From positions 1 through 14,994 of the forward strand of contig JBELIU010000050.1 in assembly GCA_042090735.1 (NCBI GenBank): a stretch of 14,994 nt of DNA. Reading direction: 5' to 3'. Shown piece by piece: positions 7,301 to 14,994 of this stretch. Source of the DNA: Novosphingopyxis sp042090735 (GTDB lineage: Bacteria > Pseudomonadota > Alphaproteobacteria > Sphingomonadales > Sphingomonadaceae). The position numbers were made by a program, and so were the translations under genes. The notes beneath the pieces are model-generated. The model ran no database searches, was not told the DNA's origin, and was given only the letters and a program-made list of their open reading frames with translations. Every line of letters starts with the position of its first letter. The stretch's first letter is position 1.

Positions 7301-8451
7301 GCTGCAGCTGCCTCCAGGCCGCTGCGGTAGATCTCCTCCACGCGTCGATCGACATAGCCTCGCCGCCGCTTCCACCAGAGGACCAGGCCGGTCCACAGCA
7401 CCCACATCGTGGCGAGCGTGAGCAGCGCCCAGATGATCTTCAGCGGAAGGCCGCCATAGTCGCCGAAATGCAGCGGCTTGGACATCATCAGCGCTTGGTT
7501 GAGCGCCGGCATCGTGGCGGCATCGGTCAGCCGACCGGTCTCGGCATCGACGAGCGCCGGCGTCAACAGATTGCGTGTCAGAGGCGAGTCGCCCTGGAAG
7601 AAGATGGCGTAATGATGGCCGGTGGACCACGCTCCGCCGGGAAATCCGATAAATTGCGGGCTGCGCCCGGGGAGCGCAGCTTGGGCTGCGGCCATCGCCG
7701 CATCGATCGAACCGTAGCGGGAAGGAGCCAGCGGCGGCTGCCCGGCATAGGCCGCGGTCATCTGAGCGAGTTCGCCGTCACGCCAGCTCTCGGTGAGCGG
7801 ATCGGCGAAGGCGTTGATCGCGCCGGTGAGGCCGATCACCAGCATCCAGGCCAGCGCGACGATCCCGAACAGATTGTGCTGATCGAGCCGGCGCACCCGC
7901 TCGCTTCGGCCTTGCCTCACCGTGCCGAAGCGCAGCCGCCGCATGAACGGCGTATAGAGTACGATGCCCGAAACAAGCGCGAGTAGGAAGGCAAGGCCCA
8001 TTATCCCTAGGATCAACATCCCGGGCAATCCGAGGAACATGTCGGTGTGCAGTTCGAGTAGAAAGTCCATGACAGGATTGGCCGGAATGGGCCCGAGCGA
8101 AGCCCCTGTCGCCCGGTCGAACAGTAGCAGCGTCATCTCTCCGGCTGCGGCATCGGGCGAAGGGCCGGTGGTCACGGTGAGAAGCGGATCGTCCTGGCTA
8201 AACGCCATGAACAGAGGCACTTCGCCCGGCCGTTCCGCGAGTGCCTTGGCCAGAAGGCCGTCGAGCGGAAGACCGCTTTGCGCGGAGGGCGGTCCAGCCA
8301 AAGCTTGCGCACCGGTTTCGGTAGCGGCGTCGATCTCGTCATGGAAAATCAGCGGCAATCCGGTGATGCACAGCATCAGCAGGAACGCCATCGGGATGAG
8401 GCTGCTCCATTTGTGGATCAAGAACCAGATTCGGATGGTGCGGCGAGTCAC
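7297..8451 (-). CDS. PepSY-associated transmembrane protein, possible siderophore reductase
   Basis: A PepSY-TM inner-membrane protein of 384 residues from the chosen GTG start. Four membrane helices lie at about 17-37, 140-168, 194-214 and 337-360, separated by periplasmic stretches that include the PepSY-like region. Conserved-looking histidines sit in IHKW (H13), LELHTD (H135), DQHNLFG (H192) and PLHFGDYGG (H328). In this family such histidines can hold haem, and FoxB of Pseudomonas uses such haems to reduce siderophore-bound iron. Reduction and release of imported iron is therefore a reasonable inference here, not a demonstrated one. The start is uncertain. TTG at 8487 gives 12 more residues, but the GTG at 8451 places VTRRTIRIWFLIHKW at the N-terminus as usual and has an AGG nearby. 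The stop overlaps the small membrane protein start as ATGA. Confidence 0.9.
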   Translation of the reverse strand: MTRRTIRIWFLIHKWSSLIPMAFLLMLCITGLPLIFHDEIDAATETGAQALAGPPSAQSGLPLDGLLAKALAERPGEVPLFMAFSQDDPLLTVTTGPSPDAAAGEMTLLLFDRATGASLGPIPANPVMDFLLELHTDMFLGLPGMLILGIMGLAFLLALVSGIVLYTPFMRRLRFGTVRQGRSERVRRLDQHNLFGIVALAWMLVIGLTGAINAFADPLTESWRDGELAQMTAAYAGQPPLAPSRYGSIDAAMAAAQAALPGRSPQFIGFPGGAWSTGHHYAIFFQGDSPLTRNLLTPALVDAETGRLTDAATMPALNQALMMSKPLHFGDYGGLPLKIIWALLTLATMWVLWTGLVLWWKRRRGYVDRRVEEIYRSGLEAAAA

Positions 8452-8575
8452 GCCGCGCGGCCTAGGGAAGCAGCGGAGATTCGTCAATGCGAATGGTTTT
8501 CAATAGCACGCCTATAATCGAGGCATACTCTATTGCAGCCGCATATGGTTCAGGTCGTGGCGCCCCCTCTTCGCT

Positions 8576-10630
8576 CTATCGACCCAATCCTGCGCGCAGC
8601 CCAATCCACAACGTCCGCGGTGTGCCGAGATCGATCGATCCCCCCTGGTTGCGCGTCACGATAGCTTCATCGAACACATTCTCGCCTCGGAAAAGGACCG
8701 AGACGCTGTCCGTCAAACCAAACTCTGCAAACACATCGAACGTGGTGGCAGCCGGCAGTCTGTCCGTGTTGCGATCGTCTTCGAATTGCGCACCCACATA
8801 GCGCAGCGTCGCCGACAGATTGAAACGCTCCGATGGCGAAAGGGCGACTGTACCACTCGCAGTGAACTCGGGCGTCTGTGCGGGACGGAAGCCGTCCAGC
8901 GCGGCTGCTGCGCCACTGCCACGCGTCGTAGCATCGGTATAAGCGGCAGATCCCAAGAGCCGCACGATCCCGAATTGCGCGCGGCCTGTCGCCTCGATCC
9001 CGTGGGACTGGACAGCATCGATATTTCGCCGCTGACGCAGATTGGTTCCAAGGGTGACGTTGGCCACTGCATCACGCAGCTCATTGTCGAAGGCGGTCAC
9101 GGACAATCGGAGGAGCGGTGTCGGCGCATAATCCAGGCCGATTTCGGCACCGCGCAGATGCTCGTTGCCGAGATCTTCATTGGCCTGCGTCGTGACCGGG
9201 AATACCACGAACGGGCGATAAAGCTCGTTCAGCGTGGGAACGCGGAAACCCGTATAGGCCGCTCCGCGAAGCGCCAAACCGCTGCCAAAGTCGAACAGCG
9301 CGCCCGCACGGAAACTGCCCTCCCAACCGCTCCGGTCCGCAAAAGCTTGGTCGATCCTGATCTGGCCCGAGCTATCACGCTCCCGGAAAAAGCCTTCAGC
9401 CATGCTCCAGCGGTCCGCCCGCGCACCACCGGTCAAGGTCAGCCGGCCAAGGACCAAGTCGTCCTCCAGGTAGAAGCCGACATCGCCTTTGCGCCCACCA
9501 GCATTACGCCGCGCGGTGATCGCGCCGCCGAAGGCACTGATCGCATCCTCGAACAGCTGGCCTTCCGAAATGCGCCAATCGGCGCCGACCCTGAGGGTGT
9601 TGGTCTCGCCCGTCGGTGGACGGACCTCGATTTTGCCGCCGATGCCGGTTGACGGCGTGTTACGCTGATCCAGCACCGGCACAAAGCGCGTCGAGCTTAC
9701 CACAACGTTGGAAAAGTTGCGGGCTTGGACGTATCCCAGAGCGTCGAACTGCCATGGGCCGCGGCCGATGAGCCGCACGCTCGCATCCTGACCGCTACTG
9801 GAGCTGTCCGCGCCTTCGAATCGCAAGGTGCGGTGATCGGCAAAGTTAAGCCCACGCACCTGAAGTTCGATCCGGTCGGTAAGCGGAGCCGCCGCGCGCA
9901 GCCCGATCGAATAGCTGTCGAACCGCGCCCGCGCGCTTGCCGGTACCTGCTGATCGACAGGCGTGGTGGAGAACCCCCTACCCCGATCCCAACGGGCCAA
10001 AACCGTAGCAAAGCCCGAACCGAGACGCGGGGTCACAATGCCGGTCAGCTGCGTTTCCGCGCGATCATCGATCAGCGCGGTGCCTTCCGCCAGGCCCAGT
10101 AGATCCGGCCCGGCGCTCTCCAGCTCGATCGTGCCGGCTACCGCCCCCGCCCCGAACGCGCCGCTGCCACCGCCGCGCGTGACACGTGCCGAGGCGAGCC
10201 GTTCGGGTACGATCGCGCTGAACGGGATGTAGCCGAAAAAGGGATCGGCCATCGGAACGCCGTCGAGCAGCACGAGCGCCCGGCTCGTGGCGTTGCCGCC
10301 AAGCGCGCGCAGGGTCACGCCTTGGGCTGACGGATTGGACGATCGGCTGTCCGAACGGCGGAATTGTTGAAAACCGGCGACGTTCGACAGCGCATCCTCG
10401 ATCCGTCCAGATCCGGTGGTGATCAGCGCCTCGCGGTCCATCAAGACCGAACCATAAGCGGGCGTACCGGGCGTTTCCCGAAGCCCTTTCCCTGTCACGA
10501 CGATGACACGGGCAGTCTCTTCGCCGCTGGTTCCATCCTGGCTCGCATCAGACTGTGCCCAGAGCGCTGCCGGCCATGCAGCCGCAGCCAGTGCAGTTGC
10601 CGCTACAGCGGCGAAACGAGCCGTCTTCAT
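8576..10630 (-). CDS. TonB-dependent receptor heading the PepSY cluster
   Basis: A complete outer-membrane receptor of 684 residues. The signal peptide begins MKTARFAAVAATALAAAAW and is cleaved near residue 25. A TonB-box-like RVIVVTG lies at about 41-47. The plug has IEDALSNVAGFQQFRRSDSR, VTLRALGGNATSRALVLLDG and RVTRGGGSGAFGAGAVAGTIEL. The barrel has FRVPTLNELYRPF, NEDLGNEHLRGAEIG and NVFDEAIVTRNQG. The terminal residue is arginine rather than the usual phenylalanine. It is unlike the siderophore receptor at the far end of the cluster and closer in style to BtuB-like receptors, but the ligand is unknown. I chose the ATG at 10630 because it begins the signal peptide; the frame also opens at 10654 without a ribosome site. 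The gap to the PepSY gene is 88-124 bases depending on its start, so the two may be co-transcribed, but this is less certain than for the overlapping genes. Confidence 0.92.
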   Translation of the reverse strand: MKTARFAAVAATALAAAAWPAALWAQSDASQDGTSGEETARVIVVTGKGLRETPGTPAYGSVLMDREALITTGSGRIEDALSNVAGFQQFRRSDSRSSNPSAQGVTLRALGGNATSRALVLLDGVPMADPFFGYIPFSAIVPERLASARVTRGGGSGAFGAGAVAGTIELESAGPDLLGLAEGTALIDDRAETQLTGIVTPRLGSGFATVLARWDRGRGFSTTPVDQQVPASARARFDSYSIGLRAAAPLTDRIELQVRGLNFADHRTLRFEGADSSSSGQDASVRLIGRGPWQFDALGYVQARNFSNVVVSSTRFVPVLDQRNTPSTGIGGKIEVRPPTGETNTLRVGADWRISEGQLFEDAISAFGGAITARRNAGGRKGDVGFYLEDDLVLGRLTLTGGARADRWSMAEGFFRERDSSGQIRIDQAFADRSGWEGSFRAGALFDFGSGLALRGAAYTGFRVPTLNELYRPFVVFPVTTQANEDLGNEHLRGAEIGLDYAPTPLLRLSVTAFDNELRDAVANVTLGTNLRQRRNIDAVQSHGIEATGRAQFGIVRLLGSAAYTDATTRGSGAAAALDGFRPAQTPEFTASGTVALSPSERFNLSATLRYVGAQFEDDRNTDRLPAATTFDVFAEFGLTDSVSVLFRGENVFDEAIVTRNQGGSIDLGTPRTLWIGLRAGLGR

Positions 10631-11075
10631 AAGGGTGCTTTCATTCCATCGCATGGAGATACGTGTCGAAACGGCAGCCCGAAGACTTTCCCGCTCAGAG
10701 CAGATTTGCGCCTAACTAAGACCATTTGGCCAAAGCGCTACCCCACAAAGGAAGGGCGGCTCGCTCCGAGGCTGCTTTACGCTGGACGAGGGAGAGCGCT
10801 TTTTACGAACCATGCGCATCGCAAAAATGCGGGTGCAAAACGTATCGGTTCAGCGGCGATGAAAACCGCCCATGCATTGCTTAGGAGCGCTGTCGAGATG
10901 TAAGTTAGCAAACGAAGTGATCGCCTCGGCGAACGGAGGCGCAAGGTCGGCGTCGTGCGCCGCCAAATTGACCGGGCAACTACTGCCTGGAAAGCAAAGT
11001 ACTTCGTCAGATACGAAGTCACGAAAGCTACGAAATGCGTAATCTGACAAGCGGTTTTCTAGCTGTTTCCATAGC
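10631..11075. other. Upstream region of the receptor/PepSY cluster
   Basis: About 445 bases without a credible gene; the short open frames here lack family features and ribosome sites. It should hold the promoter of the receptor cluster that begins at 10630. I looked for a cobalamin riboswitch core and a Fur-type palindrome on the minus strand and recognised neither. The notable element is the 7-5-7 inverted repeat at 11003-11021, with further ACGAA copies beside it. Confidence 0.5.
11003..11021. promoter_or_regulatory. Operator-like inverted repeat
   Basis: ACTTCGT (11003-11009) and ACGAAGT (11015-11021) form a perfect palindrome with a 5-base spacer. ACGAA recurs at 11015, 11023 and 11032. 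This has the shape of a dimeric repressor site, but it lies about 370 bases upstream of the receptor start at 10630, and no bound regulator is known. Confidence 0.3.
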
Positions 11076-11115
11076 CGGGCCTCATCTGCAGTTTCCGCTG
11101 CTACGATGAGGCCCG
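11076..11115 (-). terminator. Long hairpin at the end of the decayed receptor gene
   Basis: CGGGCCTCATC (11076-11086) pairs exactly with GATGAGGCCCG (11105-11115). Inside, GCAG (11088-11091) pairs with CTGC (11098-11101) around a 6-base loop. It lies about 65 bases past the expected end of the minus-strand receptor pseudogene. There is no adjacent T run on the minus strand. The current stop of that receptor frame (11103-11101) falls inside the hairpin, which suggests the original stop was earlier. Confidence 0.55.
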
Positions 11116-13330
11116 ATGACGGTTCGTTTTAAATCTTGGCTGCCGAACAATTAATCTAGCAGCGAGTTCTCTAAGTGAACAGAACCTATAGCCCGCGCGA
11201 ACGCCGAAGGTACGCGGCGCTGCGGCGACATAATAGATCTCACCGTTGGAACTGGGCGGGCCGGCCGCGATACTTCCGGCGGTCGTCAGATTTCCGATGT
11301 TCCGAACATAAATCCCCGCATCCCAGGTCCCGTCGGTCGACCTGTAGTTCAAGAACGCGTCGAACTTGGTGTAGGGCTTTTGACTGAGGAGATTGTTTTC
11401 GAAGGACGTGAAATAGGTCCGCGAAACAGACTGCAGTTCGCCGCGAAGGGTGATGTCACCAATCGAAGGATACCAAGTATATTGCGCGCCTGCGTTGATC
11501 GAGAAATCCGGTGCCTGAGGCAGCGAGAAACCTTCAAGGTCTCTGGGCGCGTTACCTGGCAACGGATTATAGGGATCGGCGCTACCATATTCCTCGTAAC
11601 GCGCATTGAGGAGACCGATGTCGGCATCCAGTTGAAAATTGTCCACCGGCTTCGCGATAATGGACGCCCACACCGTAAATCCTGGCACGGCCCGCGCTTT
11701 CGACGAGCGATGCACCCCCGTTCGGATTGGTCTTCGTCGTCTGCAGATTTTTATACTTGTAGTAAAATGCGCTGACGTTCGTCTGAAGCGCACCGCCCAG
11801 CCAGCTCCGTTTCACACCACCTTCATAATCCGTAATGTTTTCGGGCAGGAAAGGCGGCGTAAGGCTGCCAAGCGCGAAGCCGCCGCTCCGGAAGCCCTCC
11901 GAATAGGTTGCATAAATCAGCGTATCCCTATCGGGGGTAATTCGAAGCGTAACCTTCGGCGTGAACTTTTCGAACGATGCCTCCGTCCGGGGCCGTGAGG
12001 CGATGATCGGCGCTATGTTGTCTCTGTCATAAGGCAACCGCAGATTGATGCCGGTAACGCCTTCGCTGAGCACCGTGCGTGTTTCCCAGCTGTATCGGCC
12101 GCCTACATCAATCCCGATGACCGGGCTGAACTCATAGCTGACTTACCCGAATAGAGCTTTTGCCACGGTTTTCTGCCGGGCAATCTGCCTCAGACCTTGC
12201 GCCAGGAAATTGGGGCCTCCCGTGGTCACGGGGTTGCGCGTCGTCTGTGAATCGAAGTCGAACTTGTCGTGGAAATAATAGGCGCCGACCAGATAATTGA
12301 AATTGTTGGCCTCGCCGGCAACGCGCAATTCCTGGCTGAACTGCTTGTCGCGCGTCGCGTTCAGGAAGCGCGTGATGTTGGCTGCCGTCGAGTCACCATC
12401 AGACTGCTGATAGAAATCGACCGAGCGATATCCGGTAATCGAAGTGATGTTGAACAGCGGCGAAATTTCCAGATTGGCCGTGTTGGGTGATCGACCAGTT
12501 GTCCTTCTGGAGGATTGCGGGGAAATCTCCGTTGCTGTCGCGTCGGGGATCTTCGGCAAGCGGGAACCCGAACTGCACACCGATCGGCACCCGCCCGGGA
12601 ATACCCGCGGCAGTCACCAGATAGGCGCCGGAGGAGTCGTCTTCATGGAAGTAATCGGCTGAAAGCAGGTTCGTGAAATTATAGCTCGGCTCGAATTTGA
12701 GCTTGCCGCGAATGGCGCGGGTACGCTGATCATTGAGGGGGAGACCTTGGCCATCCCGCCCCCAACCGTCGCGATCGACCGTCTGTCCTGCGATACGGAA
12801 CGAAACTCCGTCTGCGATCGGGCCGCCGATACCGGCTTCGGTGGTGATCATGCTGTAATTGCCGACACGAATTTCGGCATTGCCTTGGAATGTGTCGGTG
12901 GGATCCCTGGTAATGAGGTTGATCGCACCGCCCGTCGCGTTGCGTCCGTAGAGCGTGCCTTGCGGACCGCGCACCACCTCGATGCGATCGACGTCGAAAA
13001 AGCCGTCTCCCACCGCTTCGGGCCGGCTCACATAGACACCGTCGACATGATAGGCGATGGCGCCTTCCGCATTGGGCTGCGACGCGACAATGCCGATACC
13101 GCGGATGGTGATGCGCACCGTTCCCGAGGTTTCGTTGATGTTCACGTTGGGCAGATCGTTGTTCGGCGCTACGACATTGTTGATACCGGCGGACTGCAGC
13201 GAATTGCCGCTCAACGCGCTGATGGCGAGCGGGGTATCTTGCAGCGATTCCGAACGCCGCTGCGCCGTCACTACAATCTCATTCTCGATCGGCGGGCTGG
13301 AGCCGATGCTGGGCTGGTCGGTCTCTTCCG
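11101..13330 (-). pseudogene. TonB-dependent receptor with two frameshifts, a nonsense codon and a missing 5' end
   Basis: Remains of a large TonB-dependent outer-membrane receptor, of the sphingomonad type often tied to lipid, aromatic or plant-derived substrates. The N-terminal part reads ENEIVVTAQRRSESLQDTPLAIS, then VRITIRGIG, YHVDGVYVSRPEA and DRIEVVRGPQGTLYGRNATGG, a typical plug. Lesions, in reading order, are a frame change at about 12481-12487 (between NWSITQ and TANLEIS), CAA-to-TAA at 12145-12143 (ALFG-x-VSYEFS), and a second frame change at about 11662 (between RIYGVGV and IIAKPVDNFQ). Both frame changes fit two-base losses. The C-terminus runs through GVRAGYRF into about 26 unrelated residues, so the stop at 11181-11179 was probably lost (TGA to TGT). 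The signal peptide is absent; receptor similarity ends near 13330, where a plus-strand thiolase begins. It is non-functional. Confidence 0.9.
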
Positions 13331-14334
13331 AGAGGCACCACGCTGGACCGTTTTTGCGGTGGCGGGATCACCGCCGTGGCGCTCGCATCGGCTCAGATCA
13401 TGCCGGGCATGGAAAATTTGTTGATCGCAGGCGGCACGGAGATGATGTCACTGATCACTACGATGGCCATGGAAGATCATGCCGCCGGCGTCCCGCCATT
13501 TGCGCTGAGCGCGAACAATAGCGAGCTCGCCGCGCAGCACCCTCAGCCCAATCAGGGCGTGGCAGCCGATACCATCGCCGCCATCGAGGGCATCACGCGG
13601 GCCGAGCTGGATGCGTTCGGGCTGGAGAGCCAGCGCCGCGCTGCCGTGGCGATCGAGGGGGGACGCTTTGCGAAAAGCCTCATCCCCGTCCGTGATCAGG
13701 ATGGCGACATTGTTCTGATCATGAGGAATTCCCCCGCCCGCAAACGACGGCGGAAGGCCTCGCCGCGCTGAAGCCCGCCTTCGCGGGATTGGCCGACGCG
13801 CCCATCGAAGGGCGCGGTGAGACGTATCGGGAGGTAATCGCCGAGCGCTTCCCCCAGGTGGAGATCAAAGCCGTCCATCATGCCGGCACCTCTTCGGGCG
13901 TGGTCGATGGCGCGGCTGCCCTTCTCTTGGCATCGAAGGACTATGCCGACACACACGGCCTGAAGCCACGCGCCCGCATCGTCGCGACGGCGAATGTCGG
14001 AGACGATCCCACGTTGATGCTGAATGCGCCGGTGCCGGCCGCCCGCAAGGTCCTGGCGAAGGCGGGACTGACGGTCGGCGACATTGATCTGTGGGAAATT
14101 AATGAAGCGTTCGCGGTTGTTCCCTTGAAATTCATCAAGGATCTCGGGCTCGATCCTGCAAAGGTCAACGTCAATGACGGTGCGATAGCGCTGGGCCACC
14201 CGATTGGAGCGACCGGCGCGATCTTGGTTGGGACTGTTCTTGACGAGTTGGAAAGGACGGGCGGCCGCTATGGCCTTGTCACCATGTGTGCCGCTGGCGG
14301 TATGGCCCCGGCGATTATCATCGAACGCATGTGA
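13322..14334 (+). pseudogene. Thiolase (acetyl-CoA acyltransferase), 5'-truncated and frameshifted
   Basis: Thiolases cleave 3-ketoacyl-CoA in beta-oxidation or condense acetyl-CoA. All three catalytic elements survive: the nucleophile Cys at 13355-13357 in GTTLDRFCGGG, the His at 14197-14199 in GHPIGATG, and the second Cys at 14287-14289 in MCAAGG. NEAFA and VHHAGTSSGVVDGAAALLLAS also match the family. Only about 11 residues precede the nucleophile, where the family has nearly 90, so some 75 residues and the start are gone. A one-base loss near 13717 shifts the frame: DIVL is followed, one frame over, by DHEEFPRPQTTAEGL. An ATG at 13789 would give only the C-terminal domain. The gene points away from the receptor pseudogene. 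Together they suggest a former uptake-plus-degradation locus for a lipid-like or other CoA-activated substrate. Confidence 0.9.
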
Positions 14335-14338
14335 AGAT

Positions 14339-14379
14339 GGAGAGGCGCGCTGGCAGCTGAGAACACGCCGCGCCCCTCC
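14339..14379 (+). terminator. Possible hairpin after the thiolase
   Basis: GGAGAGGCGCG (14339-14349) pairs with CGCGCCCCTCC (14369-14379) with one A-C mismatch and a 19-base loop, starting 4 bases after the thiolase stop. No T run follows. A smaller CGGCG/CGCCG hairpin lies at 14423-14437. Confidence 0.35.
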
Positions 14380-14690
14380 CCCACCTGGTAACAATTGAGG
14401 GTTCGTCCCAATCCGATCGTTTCGGCGTTGAGCGCCGCTTAGCAAGCCCGCTCCGCCTGACTGTATTCGCCCTTCATTACAACGATGGTGACGATCGCCG
14501 CCCTGCAGCGATCCTCTATCGATTATTGGTCGAGCATCCGCATTCCGGATCTGTCGGGGCGCTCACATCTGCTGACCTACTTGATCGTTACGTTCATCCG
14601 GAACGCGGTGCTCGCCAATGCATTAATTTTCCCGCAACGCAATCTCGTGTCAGATGTTATAAATTTGCTGTCACCAAAATAATTTGTAAA

Positions 14691-14714
14691 GCTCCGCTGC
14701 ATAGGAAGCGGGGC
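14691..14714 (-). terminator. Possible minus-strand intrinsic terminator
   Basis: GCTCCGCT (14691-14698) pairs with AGCGGGGC (14707-14714) with one G-U pair and an 8-base loop. On the minus strand the stem is followed by a T-rich run (TTTACAAATTATTTT). No minus-strand gene to its right is visible, so its client is unclear. Confidence 0.35.
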
Positions 14715-14817
14715 CAAGCGTAGATAATTATGATTACAAATAATGTCCATTAGGGTACGCTAGGCAGTTGGGCTTTTAACTCGCCAAAATATCTTCGCAG
14801 CAAGCGTGAACTTCCAG

Positions 14818-14994
14818 ATGCAGACAGTCAATCTCATGCTTAGTGCAATGTATCAGGCCTCAGATGGACGCCCTTTACCGACGGCGAAACAGATGATGTT
14901 CCGCGCCAATAAACCAGTTTCCCAAGACCTGCTCTATAGCGGCGATCTTTTCGTCATCGAGCGAGGAGTTGCAGGAATTATTTATCTCAACTCC
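14818..14994 (+). CDS. Possible Crp/Fnr-type regulator, N-terminal end (partial)
   Basis: An open frame from the ATG at 14818 to the end of the window (59 codons, no stop). It begins MQTVNLMLSAMYQASDGRP and continues through KQMMFRANKPV to LFVIERGVAGIIYLN. The pattern of a substituted-G turn followed by hydrophobic-V-I-E-x-G-V-A-x-hydrophobic resembles the first strands of a cyclic-nucleotide-binding domain, as in Crp/Fnr and FixK regulators. No helix-turn-helix is in view because the gene runs off the edge. There is no good ribosome site before 14818; an in-frame ATG six codons later is an alternative start. The AT-rich DNA upstream would suit a promoter. The call depends on a short match and should be treated as tentative. 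Confidence 0.42.
   Translation, partial: MQTVNLMLSAMYQASDGRPLPTAKQMMFRANKPVSQDLLYSGDLFVIERGVAGIIYLNS

Larger units (their letters stand above)
14335..14817. other. Gene-free stretch, more AT-rich towards its right end
   Basis: Short open frames occur here (for example 14485-14682 and 14526-14723), but none has a recognisable motif, a ribosome site or a length that persuades me. From about 14620 to 14820 the sequence is clearly more AT-rich than the rest of the window, as expected for a promoter or for a junction with different DNA. No transposase remnant or terminal repeat is visible. Confidence 0.5.

Noticed and set aside
4632..7421. A 929-codon plus-strand open frame opposite the siderophore receptor
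   Set aside because: The receptor on the minus strand has a signal peptide, plug and barrel motifs and coupled neighbours. The plus frame gives a low-complexity A/R/G/Q/H-rich protein, as expected for the antisense of a high-GC gene.
10777..11050. Short minus-strand frames upstream of the receptor cluster
   Set aside because: No family features or ribosome sites; the region is better read as regulatory.
10631..11075. Cobalamin riboswitch or Fur box upstream of the BtuB-like receptor
   Set aside because: I could not find the conserved riboswitch core or a convincing Fur palindrome on the minus strand.
13376..14334. Two separate genes in the thiolase region
   Set aside because: Both frames are consecutive parts of one thiolase and join perfectly after restoring a single base near 13717.
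14485..14723. Short overlapping plus-strand frames of 65 codons
   Set aside because: No motif, no ribosome site, and composition that changes along the frame; not supported as genes.

Overview
This high-GC window looks like chromosomal DNA from an alphaproteobacterium, most likely Sphingomonadales (Sphingomonas, Novosphingobium, Sphingobium or a relative). The reasons are the abundance of TonB-dependent receptors (TBDRs), the purF-SDR gene order, the OprB-type porin, the DUF2252 protein and the PepSY/TBDR cluster. I cannot name the genus.

Layout. Bases 2-97 are the last codons of purF, followed by a short REP-like repeat and an intact short-chain dehydrogenase (236-943, +). An OprB-family carbohydrate porin (1153-2361, +) is full length but carries an in-frame TGA where tryptophan is expected. 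It converges on an intact DUF2252 protein (2393-3796, -), with a GC-rich terminator hairpin between them. Next, on the minus strand, is the C-terminal remnant of a ferrichrome-type TBDR with an internal TGA (3889 to about 4600).

Bases 4962-10630 (-) hold an intact cluster read right to left: a TBDR (8576-10630), a PepSY-associated membrane protein (7297-8451), a 73-residue two-helix membrane protein (7079-7300) and a siderophore-type TBDR (4962-7082). The last three are joined by two ATGA stop/start overlaps, so they are very probably translationally coupled. The set fits outer-membrane uptake of one or two ferric-siderophore or metal-chelate substrates, with an inner-membrane PepSY protein that may reduce the chelate and release iron.

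To the right is a decayed region. A large minus-strand TBDR (11101 to about 13330) has two frameshifts, one nonsense codon and a probable lost stop codon. It abuts, head to head, a plus-strand thiolase (about 13322-14334) with a one-base deletion. Both genes lack their 5' ends, so one deletion appears to have removed both N-termini and the shared promoter region. Past the thiolase is a more AT-rich gap of about 480 bases. The window ends in an open frame resembling the start of a Crp/Fnr-type regulator (14818 to the end).

Four of the eleven gene loci are broken, and all four belong to nutrient uptake or catabolism. I saw no tRNA, rRNA, CRISPR array, transposase or phage gene. I found no convincing new multi-gene system. 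The most notable points are the coupled TBDR/PepSY/small-protein/TBDR cluster and the head-to-head deletion junction.
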